NCBI GenBank assembly: GCA_021805865.1
Contig: JAJZDX010000011.1
Coordinates: 65,082-129,081 of the forward strand
Direction of reading: 5' to 3'
Length of the DNA stretch: 64,000 nt
DNA from: Pseudomonadota bacterium
GTDB taxonomy: Bacteria; Pseudomonadota; Gammaproteobacteria; Steroidobacterales; Steroidobacteraceae
A program made the translations under genes and the position numbers. The notes under the pieces were generated by a model that ran no database searches, was not told the DNA's origin, and was given only the letters and a program-made list of their open reading frames with translations. Position 1 is the first letter of the stretch. Each line of letters begins with the position of its first letter. Of the stretch, positions 29,147-38,484 are shown piece by piece.

Positions 29147-30279
29147 TGGATCTCATCCTCAGCGACGAGCAGCGCCAGGTTCGCGACATGTTCGCTCGCT
29201 TGTGCGATGAAACGATCGCCCCGCAGGCCGCGGACCTCGACTCGGCAGGCACTTTTCCGACGGACCTGTTCGCGCTGCTCGCGGACGTGGGATTGTTCGG
29301 AATGCGCTATCCGGAAGCGGATGGCGGCGCCGGCATGCGCCTGACCGAATTCTGCCTGGCTCTCCAGGAAGTCGCCCGCGGCTCGCTGTCGCTCGCCGGC
29401 GCTGCCGCGATGCAGTCCCTGATGGGCACGAAATTCCTTCAGCTCCTCGGCACCGAGGACATCAAGGCGCGCCTGTTCCGCCCAGCGTTGCAAGGCAGGA
29501 AAATCGGCGCAATCTGCATGACCGAACCCAATGCAGGCAGCGACCTCGGCGCAATCGCCACGCGCGCCGAGCGCACCGCCGGCGGCTACCTCCTCACGGG
29601 TCAGAAGACGTGGGTCACTTCGGCAACGGTCGCAGATTTCTTCACCGTATTCGCCCGCGCCGGGGCCGAGTCGAAGCTGACGATCTTCCTCGTCGAGCGC
29701 GATTCCGTCGGTTTGACGATTGGCCGGAACATCCAAAAGATGGGCGTGTGGGCGCTTCCGACCGCGGAATTGAGCCTCGATCAGTGCTTCGTCCCCGACT
29801 CGCACCGGCTGTCGCGAGCCGAAGGCGACGGCGAAGAGCACCTGCGCAAGACGTTGGCGGAAATCCGCGTCATCACCGGCGCGATGGCCGTTGGCGTCGC
29901 CCGTGCCGCCCTTGAAGCCTCGATTCGCTACGCGTCCGAACGCAGGCAGTTCGGCAAGCCGATCGGCGCGTACCAGGCGATCCAGCTTAAGCTGGCGGAC
30001 ATGGCGACGGGACTGGCCGCCGCCGAACTGCTCGTGTATGAGGCGGCGCGCCGCTACGACGCGGACTTGCCACATCACCGCGAAGCGGCCATGGCCAAGC
30101 TGCTCGCGAGCGAAACAGCCGCGACCGTATGCGATCTGGCAGCCCGTATCTATGCCTCCTATGGCTATGCGATGGAATATCCGATACAACGCTACTTGCG
30201 CGACGTGCGGTTCACCTTGATTGGCGGCGGTACCAGCGAGATACTTAGGCTGGTCATCGCACGGGAGCTCACGCGATGA
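29146..30279 (+). CDS. Acyl-CoA dehydrogenase
   Basis: FAD-dependent acyl-CoA dehydrogenase of 377 residues. N-terminal helical domain (LSDEQRQVRDMFARLCDE), flavin region ICMTEPNAGSDLGAIATRAE, GYLLTGQKTWVTSA, and C-terminal ERRQFGKPIGAYQAIQLKLADM and IQRYLRDVRF. It introduces a double bond alpha-beta to the CoA ester, with electrons passing to ETF. No conserved glutamate at the isovaleryl-type position could be assigned by eye. The stop of the ligase and this ATG share one base (TGATG); a GTG 3 bases earlier is also possible. Confidence 0.88.
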   Translation: MDLILSDEQRQVRDMFARLCDETIAPQAADLDSAGTFPTDLFALLADVGLFGMRYPEADGGAGMRLTEFCLALQEVARGSLSLAGAAAMQSLMGTKFLQLLGTEDIKARLFRPALQGRKIGAICMTEPNAGSDLGAIATRAERTAGGYLLTGQKTWVTSATVADFFTVFARAGAESKLTIFLVERDSVGLTIGRNIQKMGVWALPTAELSLDQCFVPDSHRLSRAEGDGEEHLRKTLAEIRVITGAMAVGVARAALEASIRYASERRQFGKPIGAYQAIQLKLADMATGLAAAELLVYEAARRYDADLPHHREAAMAKLLASETAATVCDLAARIYASYGYAMEYPIQRYLRDVRFTLIGGGTSEILRLVIARELTR

Positions 30280-30674
30280 ATCAAAAGCGGCCGATCCGTA
30301 TCGTCCTAGGCAAACCCGGTCTCGACGGACACGACCATGGCGCCAAAGTCGTGGCGCGTGCACTGATGGATGCCGGTTTCGAGGTCATTTACACGGGGTT
30401 GCGTCAGACGCCGACGTCGATCGCAAAAATCGCTCGCGACAACGACGCTGACGTCGTTGCGCTGTCCAGCATGGCGGGTTCACACCTGGAATTTTGCCGC
30501 AAGCTGAAACCCATGCTGGAGCAATCCGGCCTCGGCAATCGATTGTGGATCATTGGGGGCAACCTTCCCAGAACGGATCATGCGAACCTGCGCGCGCTCG
30601 GATTCAAGGGCGTGTTTCCATCGAGTTCACGGCTGGCCGATATAGTGGCGTTCGTCGAGGCAAATGTCCCATGA
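30276..30674 (+). CDS. Cobalamin-binding small subunit of an acyl-CoA mutase
   Basis: 132-residue free-standing B12-binding domain. D17-x-H19-x-x-G22 in GLDGHDHGAKV is the base-off His-on cobalamin motif, followed by SSMAGSH and IIGGNLP. It pairs with the large subunit encoded next, as in 2-hydroxyisobutyryl-CoA, isobutyryl-CoA and archaeal methylmalonyl-CoA mutases. It comes before the large subunit, overlapping both neighbours by 4 bases, so all three are translationally coupled. No MeaB/IcmF-type G-protein chaperone is seen in the window. Confidence 0.9.
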   Translation: MNQKRPIRIVLGKPGLDGHDHGAKVVARALMDAGFEVIYTGLRQTPTSIAKIARDNDADVVALSSMAGSHLEFCRKLKPMLEQSGLGNRLWIIGGNLPRTDHANLRALGFKGVFPSSSRLADIVAFVEANVP

Positions 30675-32278
30675 GCGATTCAAGCAGGCCCAAGCCGGTC
30701 GTAAATGAATCGGGAATCGAGGTCCAGGCGCTCTATGGCCCGGCCGATGTCGAGCGAACCGGCGGCTATTCGCTGGTCGGACAGCCGGGCGAATATCCGT
30801 TCACCCGCGGCATCCACCCGCTGATGTACCGCAAGCAACCGTGGACGATGCGCCAATATACGGGATTTGGCAACGCTGCGGACACAAACAGGCGCTTCCG
30901 CTATCTGATTGAAAATGGTCAGACCGGCCTCAACGTCGCGTTCGATCTGCCGACTCAGTGCGGCCTTGACTCCGACGACTCCGCGGCCGAAGGGGAAGTC
31001 GGACGGGTAGGAATGGCCGTCGACACGTTGCACGACTTCGAGGTTGCCTTCGCCGGGATCGATCTTGATAAGATCACGGTTTCCCTGACCATCAACGGAG
31101 CCGCGCCGCAACTCATCGCCATGTACCTGGCGATGGCCGAGGGGCTGGGTTACGACATCAAAAAGCTGCGCGGCACCGCGCAGAACGACATTCTGAAGGA
31201 ATTCATCGGCCGGGGAACATGGATATATCCGGTCAAACCCTCAATTCGCCTGGTCGGCGACACGATCGAATACTGTGCGCATCATGCACCCAAGTACAGC
31301 CCGGTATCAGTCTGTGGATATCACATTCGCGAATCGGGCGCTGACCCCGCTCAGGAAATGGCTTACGCATTCTGCATCGCCCGCGCCTACGCCGACGAGG
31401 TCGTCAGACGCGGACTGTCGATCGACGAGTTCGCCGGACGTCTGTCGTTTAACTTCAACATCTTCGGCAATATTTTCGAGCAGGTCGCCAAGTTCCGCGC
31501 CGGCCGCGGCCTGTGGGCCAGCATCATGCGTGACGAATATCACGCCACCAAACCCGGATCCATGTGGATGCGGATGATAGCGGGCGGCGGCGGCGGCGGC
31601 CTGACGCTCGAGCAGCCCGAAGTGAACATCGTCCGTGGCGCCTACTACGCTCTTATCAGCGCGCTATCGGGGGCGCAGACCATGGCGCTGTGTTGTTATG
31701 ACGAGGCGTACACGATACCGTCGGAATATGCACAGCGAATCTCCCTGCGGACAATGCAGCTGCTGGTCGAAGAGATGGGACTGACCGAAACCGTCGACCC
31801 GCTCGCAGGCTCTTGGTACGTCGAGACCCTGACCAACCAGATGCGGGACCGCATCGGTGCGATCATTGCCGAAACCGACGCCAACGGCGGAATCGTCCAG
31901 CAGATCGCCTCCGGGGAGATTCAGGCGCGCATATCCGCCCAGGCCTACAGGATGGTCCGGGCCAAGGAGTCGGGTGAGTTCCGAAAGATCGGTGTCAACT
32001 GCTACCGCCAGGAAGGTGAGCAGTACGCGGAAGTCGAACTGCATCCCTACCGCGAGGCCGACGCGCAGGCGCAGCTCGCGAATCTGAACGCGGTGCGGGC
32101 GCGGCGCGACGCACCGCGCGTGACTCGCACACTGGCCGCGCTGAAGACCGCGGCAGTGCGCGGCGAGAACGTGATGCCCGCGATGCTGGACGCCGTGAAG
32201 GCCTATGCCACCGTCGGCGAGATCACCCGAGAGCTCGCGCAGGCGTTCGGGCGATACCAAGAGCCGGTGAGGTTCTGA
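30671..32278 (+). CDS. Adenosylcobalamin-dependent acyl-CoA mutase, large subunit (methylmalonyl-CoA mutase family)
   Basis: Catalytic TIM-barrel subunit of 535 residues, without its own B12 domain. It shows RGIHPLMYRKQPWTMRQYTG, GLNVAFDLPTQCGLDSD, GTAQNDILKEFIGRGTWIYP, CGYHIRESGA and VDPLAGSWYVE. Y63 and R181 align with the tyrosine and arginine that hold the carboxyl group in methylmalonyl-CoA mutase, rather than the isobutyryl- or hydroxyisobutyryl-CoA variants. The following loop, however, is a six-glycine run (AGGGGGGLTLEQPE) unlike the classical enzyme, so the substrate may be a bulkier 2-substituted malonyl-CoA. Placement inside an operon with an acyl-CoA ligase and a Mo hydroxylase is unusual. 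Confidence 0.86.
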   Translation: MSDSSRPKPVVNESGIEVQALYGPADVERTGGYSLVGQPGEYPFTRGIHPLMYRKQPWTMRQYTGFGNAADTNRRFRYLIENGQTGLNVAFDLPTQCGLDSDDSAAEGEVGRVGMAVDTLHDFEVAFAGIDLDKITVSLTINGAAPQLIAMYLAMAEGLGYDIKKLRGTAQNDILKEFIGRGTWIYPVKPSIRLVGDTIEYCAHHAPKYSPVSVCGYHIRESGADPAQEMAYAFCIARAYADEVVRRGLSIDEFAGRLSFNFNIFGNIFEQVAKFRAGRGLWASIMRDEYHATKPGSMWMRMIAGGGGGGLTLEQPEVNIVRGAYYALISALSGAQTMALCCYDEAYTIPSEYAQRISLRTMQLLVEEMGLTETVDPLAGSWYVETLTNQMRDRIGAIIAETDANGGIVQQIASGEIQARISAQAYRMVRAKESGEFRKIGVNCYRQEGEQYAEVELHPYREADAQAQLANLNAVRARRDAPRVTRTLAALKTAAVRGENVMPAMLDAVKAYATVGEITRELAQAFGRYQEPVRF

Positions 32279-32280
32279 CC

Positions 32281-33147
32281 GTGGCTGAACTCCGCAATTA
32301 CGCCGCACCGCGCTCGCTTGCCGAGGCGCTGCAGGTCCTCGCCTCGGGACCCGCCACCGTTCTCGCCGGCGGCACCGACCTGATGCCCCAGAGCCGATCG
32401 GCAAGGGTGCGCTTCGCCCCGACGCTGCTCAACATCCAGGGCGTAGCCGAACTGCGCGGCGTACGCCGGCGTGACGGAGCCGTGGAGATCGGCGCGCTGA
32501 CCACCATCGCCACGTTGCGTGACGACCCCGCGGTGCGCAACGGCGCGCCCGTGCTCTGGCAGGCTTGTGACCACTTTGCGAGCGACCAGATCCGCAACGC
32601 CGCTACCATCGGCGGCAACATCTGCAACGCTTCGCCCGCCGGCGACACTCTGGTCCCGCTGCTCGTGCTCGACGCATCCGTGGTCCTGGCGAGCGGCGGA
32701 GCGGCAGGGATCCACGAGCGGCGCCTGCCGCTGTCCGAATTCCTCACCGGCCCCGGTCGCACCGCACGCCGACCCGAAGAGCTTCTGGTCGAGGTGCGCA
32801 TACCCGTCCCCGCATCAGGCTGGGTGGATCGATACGTCAAGTTCGGAACTCGCCCGGCACTCGACATTTCCACGATCGCGCTCGCGCTCGGCGGCACTCT
32901 GTTCGACGGGCGGCTCGAGAATGCCCGCCTCGCGCTCGGCGCCGTAGCACCAACGGCCATTCGAGCGCATGACGCCGAGCGGGTGCTGGCGGAAGGGCCG
33001 CTCGATCGAGCCCGCATCGATCGGGTGGTCGATGCTGCGGACGCGGCGATTCACCCGATCAGCGACGTTCGCGCATCCGACTGGTATCGGCGCGAACTGG
33101 TGCACAACCTCCTGCGGAGGATATTGACCGATGTCTGCCCTAATTGA
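32281..33147 (+). CDS. Xanthine dehydrogenase-family FAD subunit
   Basis: Medium subunit (288 residues) of a three-subunit molybdenum hydroxylase. FAD motifs are VLAGGTDLMPQSRS near residue 29 and RNAATIGGNICNASPAGDTLVPL near 105. The approximately 40-residue [4Fe-4S] insertion that marks 4-hydroxybenzoyl-CoA reductase HcrB is absent, which argues for a hydroxylase/dehydrogenase rather than a dehydroxylating reductase. GTG start 2 bases after the mutase stop, with GAGG upstream; overlaps the next gene by 17 bases. Confidence 0.88.
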   Translation: MAELRNYAAPRSLAEALQVLASGPATVLAGGTDLMPQSRSARVRFAPTLLNIQGVAELRGVRRRDGAVEIGALTTIATLRDDPAVRNGAPVLWQACDHFASDQIRNAATIGGNICNASPAGDTLVPLLVLDASVVLASGGAAGIHERRLPLSEFLTGPGRTARRPEELLVEVRIPVPASGWVDRYVKFGTRPALDISTIALALGGTLFDGRLENARLALGAVAPTAIRAHDAERVLAEGPLDRARIDRVVDAADAAIHPISDVRASDWYRRELVHNLLRRILTDVCPN

Positions 33148-33613
33148 AATTGAATTCCGTCTCAACGGCATCAGCCGGCGCGTGACCGTTCCCCTACAAA
33201 TGAGCGCACTGGAAATGCTCCGCGATATGATGGGACAGCATGGCACCAAGTATGGCTGCGGCGAAGGCGAATGCGGCGCCTGCACGATCAGTGTCGACCA
33301 CCGCACCGTCAACTCCTGCCTTAAGTTTGCGGTCGATTGCAACGGCCGTGACATACAGACCATCGAGGGTTTGGCGGCCACCCCGTTCGGCGAAAATCTC
33401 AACCGGGCCATGGTCGAGCATGGCGCTGTCCAATGCGGTTTCTGCACGCCGGGCATCATGATGCAGGCACAACAGGTGCTCACGGACAATCCCGACGCGA
33501 GTCCCGCACAGATCCAGCGCGGCCTCGAGGGCAATCTTTGCCGCTGCACCGGCTACCGGAAGATTCTCGACGCGATCGAAGCAGTGGCTCATCCGTCCCC
33601 AGCCGGCGACTAA
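33131..33613 (+). CDS. Xanthine dehydrogenase-family [2Fe-2S] subunit
   Basis: Small subunit (160 residues) with two [2Fe-2S] clusters: plant-ferredoxin type in GCGEGECGACTISV with a fourth cysteine in VNSCLKF, and the helical-domain cluster in CGFCTPGIMM and NLCRCTGYRKI. It carries electrons from the Mo site to FAD. Strong ribosome-binding site GGAGG ahead of ATG 33131. Confidence 0.94.
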   Translation: MSALIEIEFRLNGISRRVTVPLQMSALEMLRDMMGQHGTKYGCGEGECGACTISVDHRTVNSCLKFAVDCNGRDIQTIEGLAATPFGENLNRAMVEHGAVQCGFCTPGIMMQAQQVLTDNPDASPAQIQRGLEGNLCRCTGYRKILDAIEAVAHPSPAGD

Positions 33614-33623
33614 GGAGCACGAA

Positions 33624-36017
33624 GTGGCACCGACACCGCGCGAAGAAGCATTTGCTGACTCGCTGATCGGGCGACGCGTTCCGAAGCTCGACGCACCCGA
33701 CAAGGCCAGCGGCCGTACACGCTACCTGCACGACATCAACGTCCCCGGTCAGTTGCACGCCAAGATCCTCCGCTCGACGGAAGTGCATGCCCGCATCGTC
33801 TCGATCGACGTTGAGGCCGCCCGCCGCGTGCCCGGCGTTCATGCCGTGATCACTGCCGCCGACGTGCCGTGGCAACGCCCGATCGGCATCACCAAGGACC
33901 ACATGCCCCTTAAGGCGGACGTCGTTCGCAGCCGCCGCGATGAGATTGCCGCGGTAGCGGCCGATACGGTCGAGGCCGCGGAGGAGGCGCTGCGCCTGAT
34001 TCGAGTCGCCTACGAGCCGCTGCCGATCCTCACGAACAGTGCGCAGGCCCTCGGGCCGGGGGCGCCGCTGCTGCACGGGGAGGACCTACGTGTTCCCGGC
34101 CGCAACGGCGCACTCGAAGTCGTTCACAAGGCGTGCAGCGACAACGTCTCGATGGCTTACGAGTATGGCCACGGGGACGTTACCCAAGGCGAGCGGGAAT
34201 CGGCCGTCGTCGTTGAGGACGTCTTTTGGCTGCACTACGTGACCCATTGCTGCATGGGTGTCTCCGGCGTCATCGCCGAGTTCGATGCTTCCGGCAACCT
34301 GCTGCTGTATTCGAACACGCAGGTGCCGTTTCTGCATAAACGGGAGTTTGCCGAACTGCTGGGGATCGACCCGGGTCGCATTCGCATCATTCAGCCGCCC
34401 ATCGGTGGCGGCTTTGGTTCCAAGCTGGATATTTACCCGTTCGAGCCGATTGCGATCTTTCTTGCGAAAATGACGCGCCGACCGGTGAAACTGCTGTTTA
34501 CGCGCGAGGAGGAGTTCATCGCCTCTCCGACAAGACAACCGGTTCTGCTCAAGCTGCGGTCCGGTTGCGACCGTGAAGGTCGGCTCACCTTTCGCGCCGT
34601 CGACACAATTCACGACAACGGCGCCTATACATCCTGGGGCGCAACCACCCCGTTCGTGATGATGCAGACTATTTCCTCACTGTATCGTGTGCCACACTGC
34701 CATTACCGGACGCGGGCGGTATATACCAATAACCCTTATGCCGGGTCTTTCCGCGGCTACGGCAATCTTCAGGCGACCTTCGCCGTCGAAGCGCACATGG
34801 ACAAGCTCGCCGATGCGCTTGGCATGGACGCGCTCGAATTCCGACTGCTGAACGCACAGGATCCGGGTGAGTCGACGCCTCAAGGGATGCATTTCCGCTC
34901 GTGCGGCTTCAAGGAGTGCCTCGGCACGGCTGCAGAGCGCAGCGACTATGAGGCAAAGCGTCGGGGTAACCTCGAGCACTGGAACGACGGCAATCCGATC
35001 AAGCGCGGCATCGGAATGGCCTCCATGCTTCATGTCGGCGGCGGTGCCAAGATGTATCCGTCGGACGGGTGCGGCACGATCATAAAGCTCGATGACTTTG
35101 CGAAAGTCACGTTGATCACCGGCGCATCCGAAATTGGTCAGGGCTCCGAGACGGTTCTGGCGCTGCTCGTCTGCGAGGAGCTCGGGCTGCCAATCGACTC
35201 CGTGACCGTAGTGAACAACGATACGGCGATCACGCCATGGGATGTCGGCGTACATGCGTCCCGCACGACGTTCATCGGCGGCAACTCGGCGATTGGAGCG
35301 GCGCGCAAGGCGAAGCGCAAGATTCTCGAGACTGCCGCCCCAAAGGCCGGGCGCACGCCGGACGATCTCGACCTGCGCGGCGGACACATCGTCCTCAAGG
35401 CGACCGGTGAGCGCATCCAGGAGATCGGCAGGTTCCTGCGTTCGCTGCACTTCTCGGAGAAGGCGGAGCTCGTGATGACGACATACTATTACGAGCCACC
35501 GAGCGTTCACCTGGATCGAAACTACAAAGGCGACGTTTCGGCCGCTTATGCGTGGGCCACGCAAGTCGCTGAGGTCGAGGTCGATACCGACACGGGAATC
35601 GTTCGGCTGCTGAAGATCACGGCGGCGCACGACGTCGGACGCGTGCTTAACCGCCTCGGTATAGAAGGGCAAATCGAGGGCGGGATCGTGATGGGACAAG
35701 GCTATGCATTGTCCGAAGATCTATTGGTCGAGGACGGTATGATCAGGAATCCGAACTTCCGCGACTACAAGCTGGTCACGGCGCCGGAGATACCGGAGAT
35801 GGATGTCTCGTTCATCGAGACCATGGATGGCGAAGGTCCGCAGGGAGCCAAGGGCGTCGGCGAAGCACCTGCGATCTGCATAGCCGCTGCGGTCGCAAAC
35901 GCCATTTACAACGCGACCGGTACCCGAATCTATGCGCTGCCCTTCACTCCCGAAAAGGTCTACCGCGCGCTGCGGGGCGCGAATATGCCACCGAAGTGGC
36001 CCGAGGACGCCGCTTGA
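33624..36017 (+). CDS. Xanthine dehydrogenase-family molybdopterin subunit
   Basis: Large catalytic subunit (797 residues) binding molybdopterin cytosine dinucleotide. It has [20 protein letters not shown] at the start, [48 protein letters not shown] and, at the end, [14 protein letters not shown], which carries the catalytic glutamate. It hydroxylates a carbon next to a heteroatom or an activated carbon using water. Relatives include 4-hydroxybenzoyl-CoA reductase, furoyl-CoA and nicotinate dehydrogenases; which reaction applies here is open. GTG start with AAGGAG 6-7 bases upstream. An xdhC-type maturation gene nearby at 41 kb is broken. Confidence 0.9.
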   Translation: MAPTPREEAFADSLIGRRVPKLDAPDKASGRTRYLHDINVPGQLHAKILRSTEVHARIVSIDVEAARRVPGVHAVITAADVPWQRPIGITKDHMPLKADVVRSRRDEIAAVAADTVEAAEEALRLIRVAYEPLPILTNSAQALGPGAPLLHGEDLRVPGRNGALEVVHKACSDNVSMAYEYGHGDVTQGERESAVVVEDVFWLHYVTHCCMGVSGVIAEFDASGNLLLYSNTQVPFLHKREFAELLGIDPGRIRIIQPPIGGGFGSKLDIYPFEPIAIFLAKMTRRPVKLLFTREEEFIASPTRQPVLLKLRSGCDREGRLTFRAVDTIHDNGAYTSWGATTPFVMMQTISSLYRVPHCHYRTRAVYTNNPYAGSFRGYGNLQATFAVEAHMDKLADALGMDALEFRLLNAQDPGESTPQGMHFRSCGFKECLGTAAERSDYEAKRRGNLEHWNDGNPIKRGIGMASMLHVGGGAKMYPSDGCGTIIKLDDFAKVTLITGASEIGQGSETVLALLVCEELGLPIDSVTVVNNDTAITPWDVGVHASRTTFIGGNSAIGAARKAKRKILETAAPKAGRTPDDLDLRGGHIVLKATGERIQEIGRFLRSLHFSEKAELVMTTYYYEPPSVHLDRNYKGDVSAAYAWATQVAEVEVDTDTGIVRLLKITAAHDVGRVLNRLGIEGQIEGGIVMGQGYALSEDLLVEDGMIRNPNFRDYKLVTAPEIPEMDVSFIETMDGEGPQGAKGVGEAPAICIAAAVANAIYNATGTRIYALPFTPEKVYRALRGANMPPKWPEDAA

Positions 36018-37210
36018 CCACGCGACCGGTCGTTCTCAGCCTGGAGCAGGCTCTGTCGCTTCCCTCGGCGACGCTGCGTTTCGCGCAACTCGGCTGGCGG
36101 GTGATTCGCATCGAATCAACCCCGTCCGGCGACACCCTGCCCGGCGACCCCAACCGCTATATCGGTGAGCGGGTCGCGGATGACGATCGACGCAGCTATT
36201 TCATTGCGCCGAACGTCGGCAAGGAAGCCATCGCGCTGAACCTGAAGGACGAGCGCGGCAGAGCGATCCTGCGGAAGTTGATCCGGACACTCGACGTCGA
36301 TGTCTTCTGCTGCAACACGCTGCCGTCGCGCTACCGCTCGCTGGGCATCGACTATGCGACACTGAGCGCCGAGCGGCCCGGTCTGATCTGGGCGGCGATC
36401 TCTGCCCTGGGCCCGAGCTGGCCCGACACCCCGGGCTACGATCCGGTCATTCAGGCGATGTGCGGCTACATGGCCCTGACCGGCGAGCACGGTGGACCGC
36501 CCACCCTGATGGGCGTTCCTGTGGTTGATCTGAAGGCCGGAGACGAGCTCTATGCCAATGTGCTGCTTGCTCTGCTGGAACGCGCCACCACCGGCAAGGG
36601 GCAGGAAATCAACGTATCGATGATGCAGGCTGCGGCATCGTGGCTGTTGACCTTCCTGCCGTTGCTGGACTTCGATGCCGCTCCCTCGGATCTGACCCGC
36701 TCGGGGAATGCACATCGGAAGTTCATTCCCACGAACGTCTATCCGGCCCGCGACGGCTTCGTCTACCTCGCCATCGGGTCCGATCTGCAGTGGTGCCGTT
36801 TGACGGCAATACCGGGGTTCGAGTCGGTGGCCAGCCCCGCTCGAGCCACCAACGAGGGCCGGTACCGCGAGCGCGGCGCAATCTATCGCGAACTGGCTGC
36901 GTTGACCGCATCGCGGTCGGCGGACGAACTGCTGGTGAGGTTCCGTGAGGCGACCATTCCCTCTACGAAAATCCTGGAACTTGGAGCCGTGCGCGACCTC
37001 CCGCCGCTACGCGAGCACCTGACGACGACGACTCTTCCCGACGGTCGAACCGTTCGCATGCAGCCGCTGCCGGTCGAGCGTCCGGAGGCGAGCCGCCACC
37101 TTCCATTCCCACCAAAATACGCCGCCGACACCCGCCGTCTTCTCGCTGAAGCCGGTTGCCAGCCGCAGGAGATCGATGCCTGGACGCGGGACGGGATCAT
37201 AGCCGTCTGA
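36014..37210 (+). CDS. CaiB/BaiF CoA-transferase family protein
   Basis: Class III CoA-transferase or racemase of about 398 residues: [58 protein letters not shown] with the aspartate position of the active site further on in [14 protein letters not shown]. It may move CoA between substrate and product acids or epimerise an alpha-methyl group. TTG 36014 overlaps the previous stop as TTGA and has GAGGA at the right distance; an in-frame GTG at 35996 is the alternative. Together with the CoA ligase this gives the pathway two ways to make CoA esters. Confidence 0.82.
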   Translation: MTTRPVVLSLEQALSLPSATLRFAQLGWRVIRIESTPSGDTLPGDPNRYIGERVADDDRRSYFIAPNVGKEAIALNLKDERGRAILRKLIRTLDVDVFCCNTLPSRYRSLGIDYATLSAERPGLIWAAISALGPSWPDTPGYDPVIQAMCGYMALTGEHGGPPTLMGVPVVDLKAGDELYANVLLALLERATTGKGQEINVSMMQAAASWLLTFLPLLDFDAAPSDLTRSGNAHRKFIPTNVYPARDGFVYLAIGSDLQWCRLTAIPGFESVASPARATNEGRYRERGAIYRELAALTASRSADELLVRFREATIPSTKILELGAVRDLPPLREHLTTTTLPDGRTVRMQPLPVERPEASRHLPFPPKYAADTRRLLAEAGCQPQEIDAWTRDGIIAV

Positions 37211-37263
37211 GAGGTCTGCGGCTCAGACCATGCTCCGCAAGCAGACGGGTTTGGAGAAGTACA

Positions 37264-38475
37264 ATGCAGTTGCGCGCCTCAATTCCGTATCGAGCTTATT
37301 GGTCGACACCGTTCGCACGGTGGCAAGGCGCCTTCGCGCACCTGCATAGCCTGCGTTTTGCCGCACACGTGGCTCGAGCCGAGCTCGCACGCCGCAACAG
37401 CGATCCGAGCATCATCGATTTCGGCGTCCTCGGCATGACACGCCCCGAGCGCAATTGCTTCTACGGCCTGCCGTGGCTGATGGGCCTCATTGGCGCCGGT
37501 CACGTTGCCGGTCCGACGGTCTCTCAAGCCTGCGCAACCAGCATCCGTGCTCTCTCGGTGGCCTCGCGCGAGGTGTCCACCGGTGAGGCAAAGGTCGCCC
37601 TCGCGATCGCCTGCGACCGCACTTCCAATGGCCCGCATATCTACCACCCGAACCCTGGGGGCATGGGCGGCACGGGCGAAGCCGAGGACTTCATTCTTGA
37701 GAACATGGCGTGCGACCCCCTCGGCGGGCATTCCATGGTGCAAACCGCCGAAAACGTTGCGCGTCGCTTCGGGATCGGTACGGCGCGCCAGCACGAACTC
37801 GTCCTGCGGCGCGAAGCGCAATATCGCGAGGCGCTCGCGGACGACAAGCGCTTCCAGAAAGGATACATGACGATTCCGTTTCCGGTGCCCGATGCGCGCT
37901 TCAGGAAGACGCAGATGACACTTGATGGCGACGAAGGAGTGCGGTTTTCCACGCCCGAGGGGCTCGCGGCGTTGAAGCCGGTCAGTGAGGGCGGAACGGT
38001 GACGTTCGGAGGCCAGACTCATCCGGCGGACGGCAGCGCTGCCATCATGGTCACGAGCCCCGACCGCGCCCGTGAGATCTCCGCCGACCCGGCGGTGTCC
38101 ATCGAGATCCTTGGTTTCGGCCAGTCGCGCGCCGAGCTCGCCTACATGCCGGAGGCGCCGATTGCAGCCGCCGAACGCGCACTGGCGTTCGCTGGCGTCG
38201 GCATCCGCGAACTCGCCGCGATCAACACTCACAACCCGTTCATCCTCAATGATCTCGCCTTTGCGCAGGCAACCGGTGCCGATCCGAACACCATGAACGC
38301 CCGTGGCTGCTCCTTCGTCTACGGCCACCCCAATGCCCCAACCGGCCTTCGCTCGACGATCGAACTCATCGAACAGCTCGTCGAGCGCGGGGGCGGTCTC
38401 GGCCTGTTCACAGGGTGCGCCGCGGGTGATTCTGCGATGGCGATCGTCATCCGTGTAGACGGTCCACGCCGCTGA
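37264..38475 (+). CDS. Thiolase-family protein
   Basis: 403-residue thiolase fold. The nucleophilic cysteine is in VSQACATSIRALSVA (about residue 94), the histidine in CSFVYGHPNAPTG and the second cysteine region in GLFTGCAAGDSAMA. It probably cleaves a 3-oxoacyl-CoA with CoA at the end of the pathway. The N-terminus is longer and the active-site surroundings differ from classical acetyl-CoA acetyltransferases, suggesting a special substrate. ATG 37264 follows GGAG; the frame is open from 37156. Last gene of the operon, converging with the HAD-ECH fusion (gap 9 bases). Confidence 0.85.
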   Translation: MQLRASIPYRAYWSTPFARWQGAFAHLHSLRFAAHVARAELARRNSDPSIIDFGVLGMTRPERNCFYGLPWLMGLIGAGHVAGPTVSQACATSIRALSVASREVSTGEAKVALAIACDRTSNGPHIYHPNPGGMGGTGEAEDFILENMACDPLGGHSMVQTAENVARRFGIGTARQHELVLRREAQYREALADDKRFQKGYMTIPFPVPDARFRKTQMTLDGDEGVRFSTPEGLAALKPVSEGGTVTFGGQTHPADGSAAIMVTSPDRAREISADPAVSIEILGFGQSRAELAYMPEAPIAAAERALAFAGVGIRELAAINTHNPFILNDLAFAQATGADPNTMNARGCSFVYGHPNAPTGLRSTIELIEQLVERGGGLGLFTGCAAGDSAMAIVIRVDGPRR

Positions 38476-38484
38476 GCGCGTCTC

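Noticed and set aside
31578-31605. GGC repeat in the mutase gene as a possible repeat expansion
   Set aside because: It encodes a glycine run at a conserved glycine-rich loop and keeps the frame; probably normal for this clade.
32281-36017. 4-hydroxybenzoyl-CoA reductase (hcrBCA) as identity of the Mo enzyme
   Set aside because: The FAD subunit is short and lacks the [4Fe-4S] insertion that marks that enzyme, and the operon partners are not those of hydroxybenzoate breakdown.
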